NCBI GenBank assembly: GCA_029976025.1
Contig: JARKNX010000085.1
Coordinates: 1 to 40,736 of the forward strand
Direction of reading: 5' to 3'
Length of the DNA stretch: 40,736 bases
From: Aggregatilineales bacterium
GTDB lineage: Bacteria > Chloroflexota > Anaerolineae > Aggregatilineales > Ch27
Under the pieces are notes generated by a model. The model saw only the letters and a list, made by a program, of their open reading frames with translations. It was not told the origin of the DNA and ran no database searches. Positions 23,027 to 33,400 of this stretch are shown here, in pieces. The translations under genes were made by a program, and so were the position numbers. Every line of letters begins with the position of its first letter. The first letter of the stretch is position 1.

Positions 23027-24772
23027 ATGCAAGCATTCATGCAGAGATTACGCCGCCTGCTGGCCCGGCTGTACACGCTGGGGCCATACCCCGAGCTGAT
23101 CGAGCGGCGGCAGGCGCTGGCATCTTACGTTGTCATCACCGCCGGGCTGCTGGCCACGATTCTGGTGACCGTGCTCAGCCCCGACCTGTCCGAGGCCCCG
23201 CCGTGGGTGATCTTCAGCGTGGCGATATTGGCGCTGTTAACCGGGGGGTGGTGGACGCTGCGGCGGGGGAACCTGACCCCCATTCGCTGGCTGCTGCCCG
23301 CCCTGATCGGCCTGACTGCTTTCGTCCCCTGGCTGGGGGAAAACTGGCTGCCGACCATGCTGATGCTTCAGTTCACCTTCTTCGTGCTCGCGGCCATCCT
23401 GTGGCCGGCATGGGGGGTGCTGGTCGCGGGCGCGCTGGCCCTGCCTGGCGATTTCGTCGTGTTGACCGCCATCTACTCCACCATCTCGCCGGAAGAACAG
23501 ATAAGCCTGGTTAACGAGACGGTGAATATCGTGCTCTTCACCGGGCTGCTGGTCACCCTGCTCTATCTGCTGGCGCAGGGCTGGCGGCGCGGCCTCGGCT
23601 ATCTGGAAACGGAAGTGGAAGCGGAAGATCGCCGCCAGCGCGTCGCCGAGATGAGCGCCGAGATTACCGAGCGTGTCTTCCGCCGCGCCGATGAGGAGGC
23701 CATCCTCAACGACGCAGTCATCCTGGTTCGCGATCGTTTCGCCGGTGTCTACCACGCCCATATCTTCCTGATCGAGCCGGACCGGCAGTACGCCGTCCTG
23801 CGGGCCAGCACCGGAGAAGTGGGCGAGGAGCTTCTGCGGCGCGGGTACCGGCTGCCTGTCAACAGCCAGAGTATAATCGGGCAGGTCAGTATGCGCGGCG
23901 AGCCGATTCTGGCCGGCGATACTGACACAGACCCGCGATATCATCGCAACGAGCTGCTCCCCGATACGCTCGCCGAACTGGCCGTACCCCTGCTCAGGAA
24001 CAATCAGGTTACCGGCGTGCTGGACGTGCAGAGCATCTACCGCCACGCCTTCAGTTCCGATGATATTGGCGCTTTGCAGTGGCTGGCGAATCAGATCGCA
24101 GTCGCGCTGGACAGCGCCCGTCTGTTCAACGAACACCAGCACTTCCTGGAAGAGAACCAGCGCCTGACTCAGCAGGTCCACAGCCAGATGGCGCAGATTC
24201 AGGACCTCAATCGCCAGCTCATCCGCCACGTCTGGAGCGAGCATCTCTCCCGCCAGGAGCTTGCGCCGGCCCTGACTGTCGATTTCGCCACCGAAGCGAT
24301 GACGCCGAACGCGGAATGGACGCCCGGCCTGACCGAGGCAACCCGAAGCGGCCAGACCATCACCGGGCAGGAGGCGCAGGGCGGAAGGGAGATACTGGCG
24401 GTGCCCCTGATCATCCGCGGACAGGTGATCGGAGCTATGGAATTTGAGCTGGACCCCGCCGCGCCGGCTGCTGAATCAGAACGACTGGCCCACCCGGAAC
24501 AGTTGGCCCGGGACGTAGCCGACCGGCTGGCCCTCTCGCTGGAAAGCGCCCGGCTGTACGACGAAGCGCAGCGCCTCGCCCAGCGCGAAGCCGTCATTAA
24601 CGATATCGGCTCGCGATTACAGCGAACCACCGGCATAGAAAGCGCGCTGCTGGCTACCGCTCAGGGCTTGCAACTGGCGCTGAACGCTCCCCGCATCGCC
24701 ATCCAACTGGGCATGCCGCCGCCGGAGCCGGCCAGTGGCAGCCGGCCGGCCCGTGAGGAGGGAGAAGCATGA
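23027..24772 (+). CDS. Six-TM GAF sensor protein A, no kinase domain
   Basis: A 581-residue membrane receptor. About six helices lie within residues 33-185. They are followed by a charged linker, a GAF domain at about 205-370 (YHAHIFLIEPD, SIIGQVSMRGEPIL, TGVLDVQS) and a coiled coil (LEENQRLTQQVHSQM). Next is a short conserved segment LNRQLIRHVWSEHL, a degenerate half-GAF (AVPLIIRGQVIGAMEFEL) and a C-terminal module beginning REAVINDIGSRLQRTTGIE. No kinase or other enzymatic output is present. GGAGG lies close to the ATG. Its stop overlaps the next gene's start (ATGA). It is the first of three tandem paralogs with the same architecture, with low-similarity membrane parts and better-conserved cytoplasmic parts. 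Confidence 0.88.
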   Translation: MQAFMQRLRRLLARLYTLGPYPELIERRQALASYVVITAGLLATILVTVLSPDLSEAPPWVIFSVAILALLTGGWWTLRRGNLTPIRWLLPALIGLTAFVPWLGENWLPTMLMLQFTFFVLAAILWPAWGVLVAGALALPGDFVVLTAIYSTISPEEQISLVNETVNIVLFTGLLVTLLYLLAQGWRRGLGYLETEVEAEDRRQRVAEMSAEITERVFRRADEEAILNDAVILVRDRFAGVYHAHIFLIEPDRQYAVLRASTGEVGEELLRRGYRLPVNSQSIIGQVSMRGEPILAGDTDTDPRYHRNELLPDTLAELAVPLLRNNQVTGVLDVQSIYRHAFSSDDIGALQWLANQIAVALDSARLFNEHQHFLEENQRLTQQVHSQMAQIQDLNRQLIRHVWSEHLSRQELAPALTVDFATEAMTPNAEWTPGLTEATRSGQTITGQEAQGGREILAVPLIIRGQVIGAMEFELDPAAPAAESERLAHPEQLARDVADRLALSLESARLYDEAQRLAQREAVINDIGSRLQRTTGIESALLATAQGLQLALNAPRIAIQLGMPPPEPASGSRPAREEGEA

Positions 24773-26439
24773 TCCCCTGGTTCCGCCGTTATAGTGAGCG
24801 GCTGGCGCGCATCTACCCCGATCTGATTGCGTTCTATCGCGCCCAGGCGACGGCTGCCCTGACCCTGGCCGCCCTGATCCTGGCCGCTATTTCTCTGGTG
24901 GGGGCGCTGCCCTACCTCGACCCCCGGATGTCCCGGGAACAGACAATCGTGATGTTCATGGTCTCGCTGCTGCTGGCCAGCTCAGGCTTCATGCTGCTGC
25001 TGATCGACCGGGGCCATAGTCTGATTGTCCAGTTGATTATCTTCCTGGCCCTCGCCTCGCTTGGCCTGGTCAGCGCGCTCTATTATGAGCCATTTACTGT
25101 CTCCCCGGCCTATCTGCTCCTGATACCGCTGCTGGGGAGCATGTTCTTCGGCACGCGCGGGATGCTGGCTGGCGGTGGGATGGCTGCTGGCCTGCTCCTG
25201 CTGATGATTGCCCGCGCTTTTGAAACGACGTCCAGCATGTCCTCCCTGATGGGGAATGTTGGCGCGGTCGGGGCCTCTCTGCTCTTTGGCGGGGTGGCGC
25301 TGTGGTTCTTCACAGTTAACCTGCAAACCGCCCTGGCCCGATCCCAGAGCGGCGCCCGCCAGACGCAGATCGTGGCCGATATCCTCCAGCTCGCCAGCCA
25401 GGAACTGGAAAGCGAAAAGCTCAGGCCGCAATTGGTGGAGCTGATCCGCGCGCATCTGGACGCCTATCATGTGCAGATTTTCATGCTTGACATGGAACGG
25501 CAGAACGCCGTCCTTGTCGCCAGCACGGGTGAAGCCGGTGAGCGCCTGCTGGCCCGGAAGCACAGCCTTCTGGTGGGGTCGCGTTCCGTCATTGGCCAGG
25601 CCATGTCGCGCGGGGAGACGGTCTACGCCCCGGACACCAGCCGCGATCCGATCCACCGCGCCAACGAGCTGCTGCCGGATACCCGCGCCGAGATTGCGTT
25701 CCCCCTGCGCGATGGAATGCAGATGGTCGGGGCGCTGGATATACAGAGCAGCCGCCTCAACGCCTTCAGCCCGGATGATATTGCCACCCTGCGAATCGTG
25801 GCGGGCCAGGTTGCGACCGCCCTCCGCAACGCCCGGCTGTACGAGCAGACCCGTCGCAGCCTGGAGGAGAACCGCCAGTTGTACGAACAGGCGCAGGAAA
25901 ATCTGCGCGAGCTGGACCGGCTCAATCGCCAGCTCACCGCTCAGGTCTGGGGCGAATATCTTTCCGGCGATCGCAGCACTATCGGCGTGCAGTTAGACGG
26001 CACACGGCTGAAACGCGACACCGGCTGGACACCTACCCTGCGGCAGGTGATGGCGCGCCAGGAACCGATCATCCGCGTGGAGGGCGAGCAGCAGACTGTG
26101 GCCGTGCCGCTGGATGTGCGCGGGCAGGTGCTGGGCGCAATTGAAGTAACCCTGCCCCCCGACGCCAATCAGCAAGATGCACAGGACCTGATCCAGGCGG
26201 TAGCTGGCCGGCTGGGGCTGGCCCTGGATAACAGCCGCCTGTTTGATGAAGCCCGCACGCTGGCCCAGCAGGAACACCTGATCAACGAAATTGGCGAACA
26301 GCTTCAGAGCACCACCGATATTGATGAGATGCTCCAGATCGCGCTAACCGAGCTGCAGGAGGCGCTGGGGGCCAGCCGGGGCGCCATCCGCCTGCGCGCT
26401 GCCTCCGCCCCGGCAGCCTCAATCGGCGGACAGGAATAG
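24769..26439 (+). CDS. Six-TM GAF sensor protein B, no kinase domain
   Basis: A 556-residue paralog of its neighbours. Helices lie at roughly 24-47, 61-81, 84-107, 112-130, 133-153 and 162-188. The GAF follows at about 205-365 (YHVQIFMLDMERQNAVLVA, SVIGQAMSRGETV, GALDIQSSRL). Then come a coiled coil, the conserved LNRQLTAQVWGEYLS segment, a half-GAF (AVPLDVRGQVLGAIEV) and the terminal module EHLINEIGEQLQSTTDIDEM ending in GAIRLRA. It ends there, with no kinase or other output domain. The ATG lies within the preceding stop (ATGA), showing translational coupling. The GAF ligand is unknown. The membrane domain resembles no transporter I recognise and may sense membrane state or a hydrophobic ligand. 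Confidence 0.88.
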   Translation: MIPWFRRYSERLARIYPDLIAFYRAQATAALTLAALILAAISLVGALPYLDPRMSREQTIVMFMVSLLLASSGFMLLLIDRGHSLIVQLIIFLALASLGLVSALYYEPFTVSPAYLLLIPLLGSMFFGTRGMLAGGGMAAGLLLLMIARAFETTSSMSSLMGNVGAVGASLLFGGVALWFFTVNLQTALARSQSGARQTQIVADILQLASQELESEKLRPQLVELIRAHLDAYHVQIFMLDMERQNAVLVASTGEAGERLLARKHSLLVGSRSVIGQAMSRGETVYAPDTSRDPIHRANELLPDTRAEIAFPLRDGMQMVGALDIQSSRLNAFSPDDIATLRIVAGQVATALRNARLYEQTRRSLEENRQLYEQAQENLRELDRLNRQLTAQVWGEYLSGDRSTIGVQLDGTRLKRDTGWTPTLRQVMARQEPIIRVEGEQQTVAVPLDVRGQVLGAIEVTLPPDANQQDAQDLIQAVAGRLGLALDNSRLFDEARTLAQQEHLINEIGEQLQSTTDIDEMLQIALTELQEALGASRGAIRLRAASAPAASIGGQE

Positions 26440-26449
26440 GGGACCGCGC

Positions 26450-28141
26450 ATGAACATCCTGCGACGAACCTTCACGATCGGATATGAGTACAGCATTCCG
26501 CAGATGCGGCAGCGCGCGCGCGGCGTCCAGTATGTGAATATCTTCTCGACGCTCCTGGCCATCGGACTCATATTCTTCGTCATGGCCAACTGGAGTCGCC
26601 TGGGCAATCTGCAGCCAGTAGCTTTTGCGGCGCCGCTGCTGGTGTTCATCCTCACGGCTGTCGCGAGGCGGCTGCTCAACTCTGGCCAGCTGGTTGCGGC
26701 CGGCCGGTTGTATGCTGGCTTCTATCTGCTGCTGGCGACAATAGTTGTCGTATCCGTCGGGACAAGGACCAGCATCGCCATGGCCATCCCGATAATACTG
26801 GCCGGGCTGCTGCTGGACCGGCGCGAAGTGCTGATCGTGATGATTATGGCGATCGCCCTGGTAACAGGATGGGCCGTCATCCAGCAGTTCACGGCACAGG
26901 GCGGGCCGGCGCTGCTCGGGGTCATCCTGCCGATCAGCCTGGCGCTGCTCGTGGTCGGCCTGTCGGGGTGGTATCTGTCGAGCGAGCTGGAATCCACCTT
27001 TGGTGAAATGCTTCAGGCCGAAATCAGCCTGGATGCAGCGGTGACCCTGAACCTGCAGATCAGCCGCGCCCGGACTGAATCGGAGCTGACCAACAGCTTC
27101 ATCAACGTGTTACAGCAAAACTTCCCGCTGACACAGGTGGGGCTTTACCTTCGTATCCCGGACAACCCCAACCTGCTGCGGGCACGGGGCGGCCGCATGG
27201 TAGGCCAGACCGCGGCCCGCACTATCTCCGTTGCCAGCGACAGCCCGCTGGCGGCCGCCTTTCGAAGCGGCGAGGTAGCCGTCCTCCGCGCCGACAGGCA
27301 GACGGATATACAGCGCGAGATGCTGCCCGGCTCCCAGGCGGAATTGATCATGCCAGTACGGGTGGGCGCTGAGATTCTGGGCGTGGTCGATCTGCAGAGC
27401 GCCAGCCCGGTCGCCTTCGCCCCGCGCGAGATCGAGATGTACACAGCCCTGATCGCGGCATTTGCCACCCACTATTACATGCTGGCGCTGGAGGAGCGCG
27501 CCCACGCCCAGGCCGCCGATCTTGAGCGAACTTATACCCGCCTGGAGGAATATAACGCCGAAACGCGCCGTCTCCGCCAGCACGCGGTCGGCGTAGTCTG
27601 GGATCATTTCTTCCGCGAGCGCCGCACCGACGTGATCGGCTTCGATCTCACGCGGGAATGGCTGGCCCCGGTTGCGGCCAGCGAAATCAGCGAGGTGCTG
27701 GCAACAACGATGCGCGCCGGCGCAGTCGATATTCGCCGGGTGGAAGGCGGCTACGTGCTGGCCCTGCCGATTGCGCTGCGCGGGCAGGTGCTGGGCGCGA
27801 TGGAATTTTTGATCGAGCGCGAAGGGTCGCTCCCTCCGTACATCGTGGACCTGGCTAACACGGTCGCCGAGCGCCTCTCCCTGGCCCTGGATAACGCGCG
27901 GCTGGTGGAGCAGACGCAGGCTCTTGCTTCCCGCGAACAGCGTATCGGGGTCGTAGCCGGGCGTCTGCAGGGCGCGGGCACTATTGAAGACCTGCTCGCG
28001 GTGGCCGCCAGTGAATTCAACGATGCTGTGGGCGGCGTGCGCACCCATATCCGCCTGCAGCTTCCGGACGCCGGACCTGTTCAGGACCCGGGTGAGGCTC
28101 CCCCGGCCGGGATATCTCCCAACGGAGGAGGTGCATCGTGA
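26450..28141 (+). CDS. Six-TM GAF sensor protein C, no kinase domain
   Basis: A 563-residue third paralog, more diverged than the other two. Membrane helices occupy about residues 27-175; a GAF spans about 205-350 (FPLTQVGLYLRIPDN, GVVDLQSASPVAF). A coiled stretch leads to RLRQHAVGVVWDHFF, the counterpart of the conserved Trp segment in the paralogs. A half-GAF (ALPIALRGQVLGAMEF) follows, then the terminal module REQRIGVVAGRLQGAGTIED ending in HIRLQLP plus a Pro/Gly-rich tail. The GAF lacks the DTR/DT spacing seen in the others (GSQAELIMP replaces the PDTRAE segment), suggesting a changed ligand site. Ten bases separate it from the previous gene. Its stop overlaps the GTG start of the next (GTGA). 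Confidence 0.87.
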   Translation: MNILRRTFTIGYEYSIPQMRQRARGVQYVNIFSTLLAIGLIFFVMANWSRLGNLQPVAFAAPLLVFILTAVARRLLNSGQLVAAGRLYAGFYLLLATIVVVSVGTRTSIAMAIPIILAGLLLDRREVLIVMIMAIALVTGWAVIQQFTAQGGPALLGVILPISLALLVVGLSGWYLSSELESTFGEMLQAEISLDAAVTLNLQISRARTESELTNSFINVLQQNFPLTQVGLYLRIPDNPNLLRARGGRMVGQTAARTISVASDSPLAAAFRSGEVAVLRADRQTDIQREMLPGSQAELIMPVRVGAEILGVVDLQSASPVAFAPREIEMYTALIAAFATHYYMLALEERAHAQAADLERTYTRLEEYNAETRRLRQHAVGVVWDHFFRERRTDVIGFDLTREWLAPVAASEISEVLATTMRAGAVDIRRVEGGYVLALPIALRGQVLGAMEFLIEREGSLPPYIVDLANTVAERLSLALDNARLVEQTQALASREQRIGVVAGRLQGAGTIEDLLAVAASEFNDAVGGVRTHIRLQLPDAGPVQDPGEAPPAGISPNGGGAS

Positions 28142-30414
28142 CCTTCAGGGCGATACTCTACAGGATATTCCATTTCTCACAGTGGCCGTTGCGCCTCAAA
28201 ATGCTGTCCAGCCTGATCCTGACGGCGGCGCTGCCGCTGCTGGTGTTCGCCGGGTTCACCGGGTTCGCTCGCTACCAGTCCGACCTGGAGATCAGCCAGC
28301 AGTGGCTGGAGCGAGATGCCCGGACCGCCGCCGCTCAGATAGGCGCCGCGCTGGACAGCGCCCTGAGCGAGGCATCCACAGTCAGCCAGAACCCCCAGCT
28401 GAGGGTACAGCTCCACGATATTGCCGCCGCTCTGATCCAGAATCCCGGCACAGCCGGCGACCCGACCCTGATCAGCGGCGCGCTGGGCCTGATGAACGCG
28501 GCAATCACCAGCCATCCGGATATTCTTGCGTTACGCCTGGTGGGGGCGGAGGGCAACCTGCTGGTCGGGACGGCCGGCCTGCTCGAATATACCAGCCTCT
28601 CCTGGGAGAACCAGAGCCAGCATCCGGGATATCTGGCCCTGCGCGGCCTCAACCTTTTGCCGCAAAAAGCTACTTTGCTCCCCCCTTATCGCGATCCGGA
28701 AACCGGGCGTCTGCTGCTGGAAGCAGCTGTTCAGGTGGCGGAAGAGCGGACCCCGCTGGGCTACCTGATTATCACGCTCGATTCCGGGCGCCTGCTGAAT
28801 GCCCCGCTGGCGACCCAGATCGAAGGGCAGTTGGAGATGCTGGCCGGGGAATATCTGTTCCTGGTGAATGGAGAGGGCTGGCTGCTGACGCCAGTGCAGG
28901 GTCTGGAGCCGTTTCAACAGCAGATCGAAGTCCTGAGTCCGGCTGACGAAGCGGAAGCGCCCGCCGGGCAGTCCTTTTACAGCCGCAACTGGGGCGGCGG
29001 CGCGCAGACCATGACCGGCCGCCACAGCACCATCCCCGGCTATGGCTGGACAGTCGTGGCCGAGACGCGGCTGAGCGATGTGGTCCAGCCGATCCTCAGC
29101 AATCTGGCGGCGACCACCCTCACTATCTTCGCCGTAGTCAGCCTGCTGACCATCCTGCTGGTCTACGTCATCAACCATCAGCTCATCGATCCGATCGCCG
29201 GGCTGACGCGGGCTGCCCGGCAGATCGCCGGAGGCCAGTTGCACACCGCTATCCCGCCGCTTGACCGCGCCGACGAGATCGGCCAGCTCACCCGGGCCGT
29301 GTCCGCTATGACGGATAACATCCGCCAGTCCATCGAGACGCTGGAGTTGCGCGTTCAGGAGCGCACGCGCGACCTGGAGCTGACCTCTGACATCATGCGC
29401 CAGGCGTCCACGATGGAAGATATCGAGGCCCTGCTCGACCGGACGGTTAACCTGATCGTGCAGAACTTCCGCTCGGTGTACCACGCCCAGGTTTTCCTCC
29501 TGGACGACGCGGGCGAATATGCGATGCTGGTCGCCAGCACCGGCGCCCCGGGGCGCGAGCTTCTGGCGCGGGGGCACCGGCTGGCCGTGGGCAGCGTCAG
29601 CGTCATCGGGCGGGTCACCGAGCTGCGCCAGACAGTGGTCGCCCGCAACACCTCGACCAGCCGCATTCATCGCAAGAACGAATTCCTGCCTGACACGCGG
29701 GCTGAGATGGCCCTGCCGCTGCTCCGCGGCCAGCGTATCCTGGGCGCGCTGGACCTGCAAAGCACGGAAGATGGCGCCTTCACCCAGGAGGAGCAATCGC
29801 TCTTCGAATCGCTGGCCGCCCAGCTTGCTGTGCTCGTTGATAACGCCCGCCAGTTGGAGCAAATTACCGCCCGGATAGGCGAGGTGGAAGGCCGCAACCG
29901 GCTGCTGACCCGCGCCAACTGGCAGGAGCTGCTGGCGTCGTCGCGCCGGCCCGGCTACGTGGAAGCCGCCGCCGGGGCGGAAAGCGCGGGGCGCTGGAGC
30001 CGCTGGCAGCAGCAAGCTGCCCGGGAACGCGCTATGGTAGTCAGCCCGGTTCAGGCCGACGATACCTGCTTCATGGCCGTCCCCATCATCGCCCGCGAAG
30101 AAGTGCTGGGCGTGGTGGAGTGGCAGATTCCCGCCAACCGCGCCAACGACAATGCCCGCCAGACAGCCCGTGAGCTGGCGTCCCGCCTGGCGGTGACTCT
30201 GGAATCGGTCCGCCTGTTGGAGCGCAGCGAGCGCCTGGCCGAGCGCGAGCGTCTGGTGAACGAGATGACCGGCCAACTGACCAGCGAGCCTAATGTAGGG
30301 CTGATTCTGGAAACCGCCGTCAGGCAACTGTCCGAGATCCTACAGACCCAGCAGGTGAGCATCCAGCTCAAGCGGGCCTCTGTCCCTGATATCGGTCCTA
30401 TGGAGAGCGTCTGA
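28138..30414 (+). CDS. Cache-HAMP-GAF receptor without kinase domain
   Basis: A 758-residue transmembrane receptor starting at a GTG that overlaps the previous stop. TM1 is at about 22-44, an extracellular Cache-like sensor covers about 45-322 (EYLFLVNGEGWLLTP and YGWTVVAETRLSDVV near its end), TM2 323-347, and HAMP 348-400 (INHQLIDPIAGLTRAARQI, DRADEIGQLTRAVSAM). A GAF covers 415-580 (YHAQVFLLDDAGEYAMLVA), then the conserved LLTRANWQELL segment, a half-GAF (AVPIIAREEVLGVVEW) and the terminal module RERLVNEMTGQLTSEPNVG ending in SIQLKRA. This is the front end of a typical receptor kinase, but neither HisKA nor a methyl-accepting domain follows. The stop shares one base with the next gene's ATG (TGATG), coupling it to the giant kinase. 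Confidence 0.9.
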   Translation: MTFRAILYRIFHFSQWPLRLKMLSSLILTAALPLLVFAGFTGFARYQSDLEISQQWLERDARTAAAQIGAALDSALSEASTVSQNPQLRVQLHDIAAALIQNPGTAGDPTLISGALGLMNAAITSHPDILALRLVGAEGNLLVGTAGLLEYTSLSWENQSQHPGYLALRGLNLLPQKATLLPPYRDPETGRLLLEAAVQVAEERTPLGYLIITLDSGRLLNAPLATQIEGQLEMLAGEYLFLVNGEGWLLTPVQGLEPFQQQIEVLSPADEAEAPAGQSFYSRNWGGGAQTMTGRHSTIPGYGWTVVAETRLSDVVQPILSNLAATTLTIFAVVSLLTILLVYVINHQLIDPIAGLTRAARQIAGGQLHTAIPPLDRADEIGQLTRAVSAMTDNIRQSIETLELRVQERTRDLELTSDIMRQASTMEDIEALLDRTVNLIVQNFRSVYHAQVFLLDDAGEYAMLVASTGAPGRELLARGHRLAVGSVSVIGRVTELRQTVVARNTSTSRIHRKNEFLPDTRAEMALPLLRGQRILGALDLQSTEDGAFTQEEQSLFESLAAQLAVLVDNARQLEQITARIGEVEGRNRLLTRANWQELLASSRRPGYVEAAAGAESAGRWSRWQQQAARERAMVVSPVQADDTCFMAVPIIAREEVLGVVEWQIPANRANDNARQTARELASRLAVTLESVRLLERSERLAERERLVNEMTGQLTSEPNVGLILETAVRQLSEILQTQQVSIQLKRASVPDIGPMESV

Positions 30415-33400
30415 TGTCCGATACCCCGACGCGAAGATCCATCCGTGGGCGCCTGCGCCGCCTCTCTCTGCGGCAACGGGCCATGCCCGCCGTCCTGCTG
30501 CCCCTCCTGCTCGGTGTGCTGATTCTGGTCCTTGTGGGTCGCGATCAGGTCCGCAGTTCCGAGCTGCGCCTGGCGACGGGAAACCAGATGCAGTTGGCCC
30601 GGACCAGCGCCGATCAGATAACCGTCTTTATGGAGACGCTGCCCGGGATGATAGTGTCGCTTTCCAACAACTCATCCCTGATCGATCTGCTCAGCGCGGA
30701 CGCGGACTTCAGAGCTTCGGCGGGCCTGGAGCCGGCCCAGCGCTCGGCCATCAGCCGCGCCCGCGCCTCAGCGCTCGGCAACCTGTCTGTCGAGCTTCTC
30801 CAGATCGTAGTCCGCACGCCGATCTTCGATGCGGTGCGCATCTTCAACAACGAAGGCGATGAAATCCTGCGCGCGGAGGTTATGGGCGCCAACGATATTC
30901 CGCGCATGGCCGGGCAAACTGAGCTGACAAACGTCGCCGGGACAAGCTACTTCTGGGGGCTGGCCGGCCTGAACCGTTACCAGGTGCATATCTCGCCGAT
31001 TGAGCTGAACGCCGACCGCCAGCCGGTCGTGCACGTGACGACGCCGATCTTCCACGGCGCCGAGCAAGCCGGCGGCATCACCATCGACATACTGGCCGAT
31101 TCCTTCCTGAAGTACGTCAGCGGCCGCGAAGTGACCTCCCAGTTGACAGAAGGGCAACGCCTGATTCTGGTGGACAGCCGGGGGACCTACCTGGCCGATA
31201 CCCGTGATGCCGGGAATGTCCGCGACACGGCATACAGCGGCTACCTCTTCGGGCGGGATACAGCGGGCGGCGTGACGCTGGCCACGCGCGAACCGGGGCT
31301 GCTCCCGGCCCTGGAACAGAGCGCCGCCGGGGCAGAAATAGGCCGCAATATCGTCTCTTCGCTGATATTCAACCCCTTCTATTTGCCGGTCGAGGGCACG
31401 CCCTGGACGCTGATCGTGCTGGAGGACGCGACGACGGCGCTGGCTGATGTGGAACACTTCAGCGTCACTTTTGTGCTTGTGTCCGGCACGATTATCGCAA
31501 TTCTGCTGGTGTTCCTGTATGCCAGCAGCACACTGGTGATCCGGCCGCTGACTCAGGCCGCCGCCATCGCCGACCGCGTGACCGCTGGCGACTACACCGC
31601 CCGTATCCCCATCCGCAGCGAAGATGAGATTGGCCGCCTGTCGCAGGCCGTCAACACCATGACCGGCCAGCTTCTGACCACTATTGATTCTCTTGAAGAA
31701 CGTTTTCAGGAACGCAGCCGCAACCTGGAAGTGGCCGGCGAGATTGCCACTATTGCCGCCGGCATCAGCGACGTGGAAGTTCTGCTGACCCGCGCTGTGG
31801 CCCTGATCAGCGAACGCTTCGACTTCTACCATGTTCAGGTATTTCTGGTGAATCAGGCGGGGGACGCCGCCGATCTTATTGTCAGCACCGGCGAGGCCGG
31901 TCGGAAGATGCTGGCCGAGCGCTGGTCGCTGGCTGTCGGATCCGCTTCAGTGATCGGGCAGGTCACCGCCCAGGGCAAGCCCGTGATCGCCCTGGACACT
32001 GCCGGCGCTGAAGTTACGCACCGGCCCAACCCGCACCTGCCGGAGACGCGCTCTGAAATGGCCCTGCCGATGATCTACGGCAACGCCGTGATCGGTGCGC
32101 TGGATATCCAGAGCACCGCCCCCAATGCCTTCACCCCGGAAGATGTGCGCATCTTCGAGGTGCTGGCCAATCAGCTCGCCGTCGCGGTGAACAACGCCCG
32201 CCAACTGACGGAAACACACCGCCAGATCGCCCGCGCGGAAGAACTCAACCGCCGTCTGACGCGGACGGCCTGGGATACCTTCACCCAGAGTCAGACGGAG
32301 GACCTGGAACAATTCATCAGCGCCGCCGGGGACGCGCCCGACCTCGCTTCTCACGCCGGAGCTGTCTCCGCCCCGATCGCCGTGCGCGGCGAAGTGATCG
32401 GCACGCTCACAACCGCCCCGGCCACCGGTAGCCCCTTCAGCCCGGACGAAGTAGCCCTGATCCAGGCGGTCGCCGAACGTATCTCGCTGGCGGTGGAAAA
32501 CGCCCGGCTGGTGACTGAGACACAGGCCAGCCTGGCCGAGACCGAACGGCTGTACCGGGCCAGCCAGATCATCCGCAACGCTGGCTCGGTCTCCGAAGCT
32601 ATGGTTGTGCTGCAATCCCTCCTGATCGAGTACAGCCCTTCTACTGTCGATGTCTACCTGCTGCAGAGCGGGCAGCCTCTGCGCGCCCATCACTGGGATG
32701 CCGTAACGGGCACCGCGCCTGAGCCTGCCCTCCTGACTGCAGACGAGATTGGCGGCGGGGCTTTCTGGGATGCGCCGGCGCTGTTCCTGGAGGAAATAAG
32801 CGCCGCCGCCCCGCAGGACGCTTTTGTGCGCGCTTACGCCGCGCAGACCGGGGCAAAGGCCATGCTGTCCGTCCCGCTTAACCTGCGCAACGAATCAACC
32901 GGGCGGCTGGTCATGGCCTTCCCGGCCCGGCGCAGCTTCCCCCGGGCTGACCGCGACTATCTGACGGCGGTAGCCGACCAGACCGCCATCGTGGTCGATA
33001 ACTGGACCCTGCTCCAGCGGACGCAGGACTCGCTGGAAGAGACGCAGGTGCTGTACGAAGCCGGCAGCGCCATCGCCGACATGAGCGACGCCGCCGGCAT
33101 CCTGCAGGTCATCGCTGAGCGCGCCACACCGGCCAGCGTCACAACGGCGCAGTTGCTGCTGCTGCGCGGAACTTCGTGGGATGACCCGGCGGCTCAGGTG
33201 GAAGTCGCCGCCACCTGGTCGCGCGATGGGCTGGCCTCTGCCCCGGCCGGCATACATTTCTCGGCGGATCAGTACCCCGGCTGGGCAGAAATTGCGACGG
33301 CGACGCTGCTGGCGATCGAAAATACGGAGGAGGACGCGCGCCTGTCAGAAGAGAGCCGGCGGCGCTACCCGGCGCTGGGGCAGCACGCGCTGGTGGTGGT

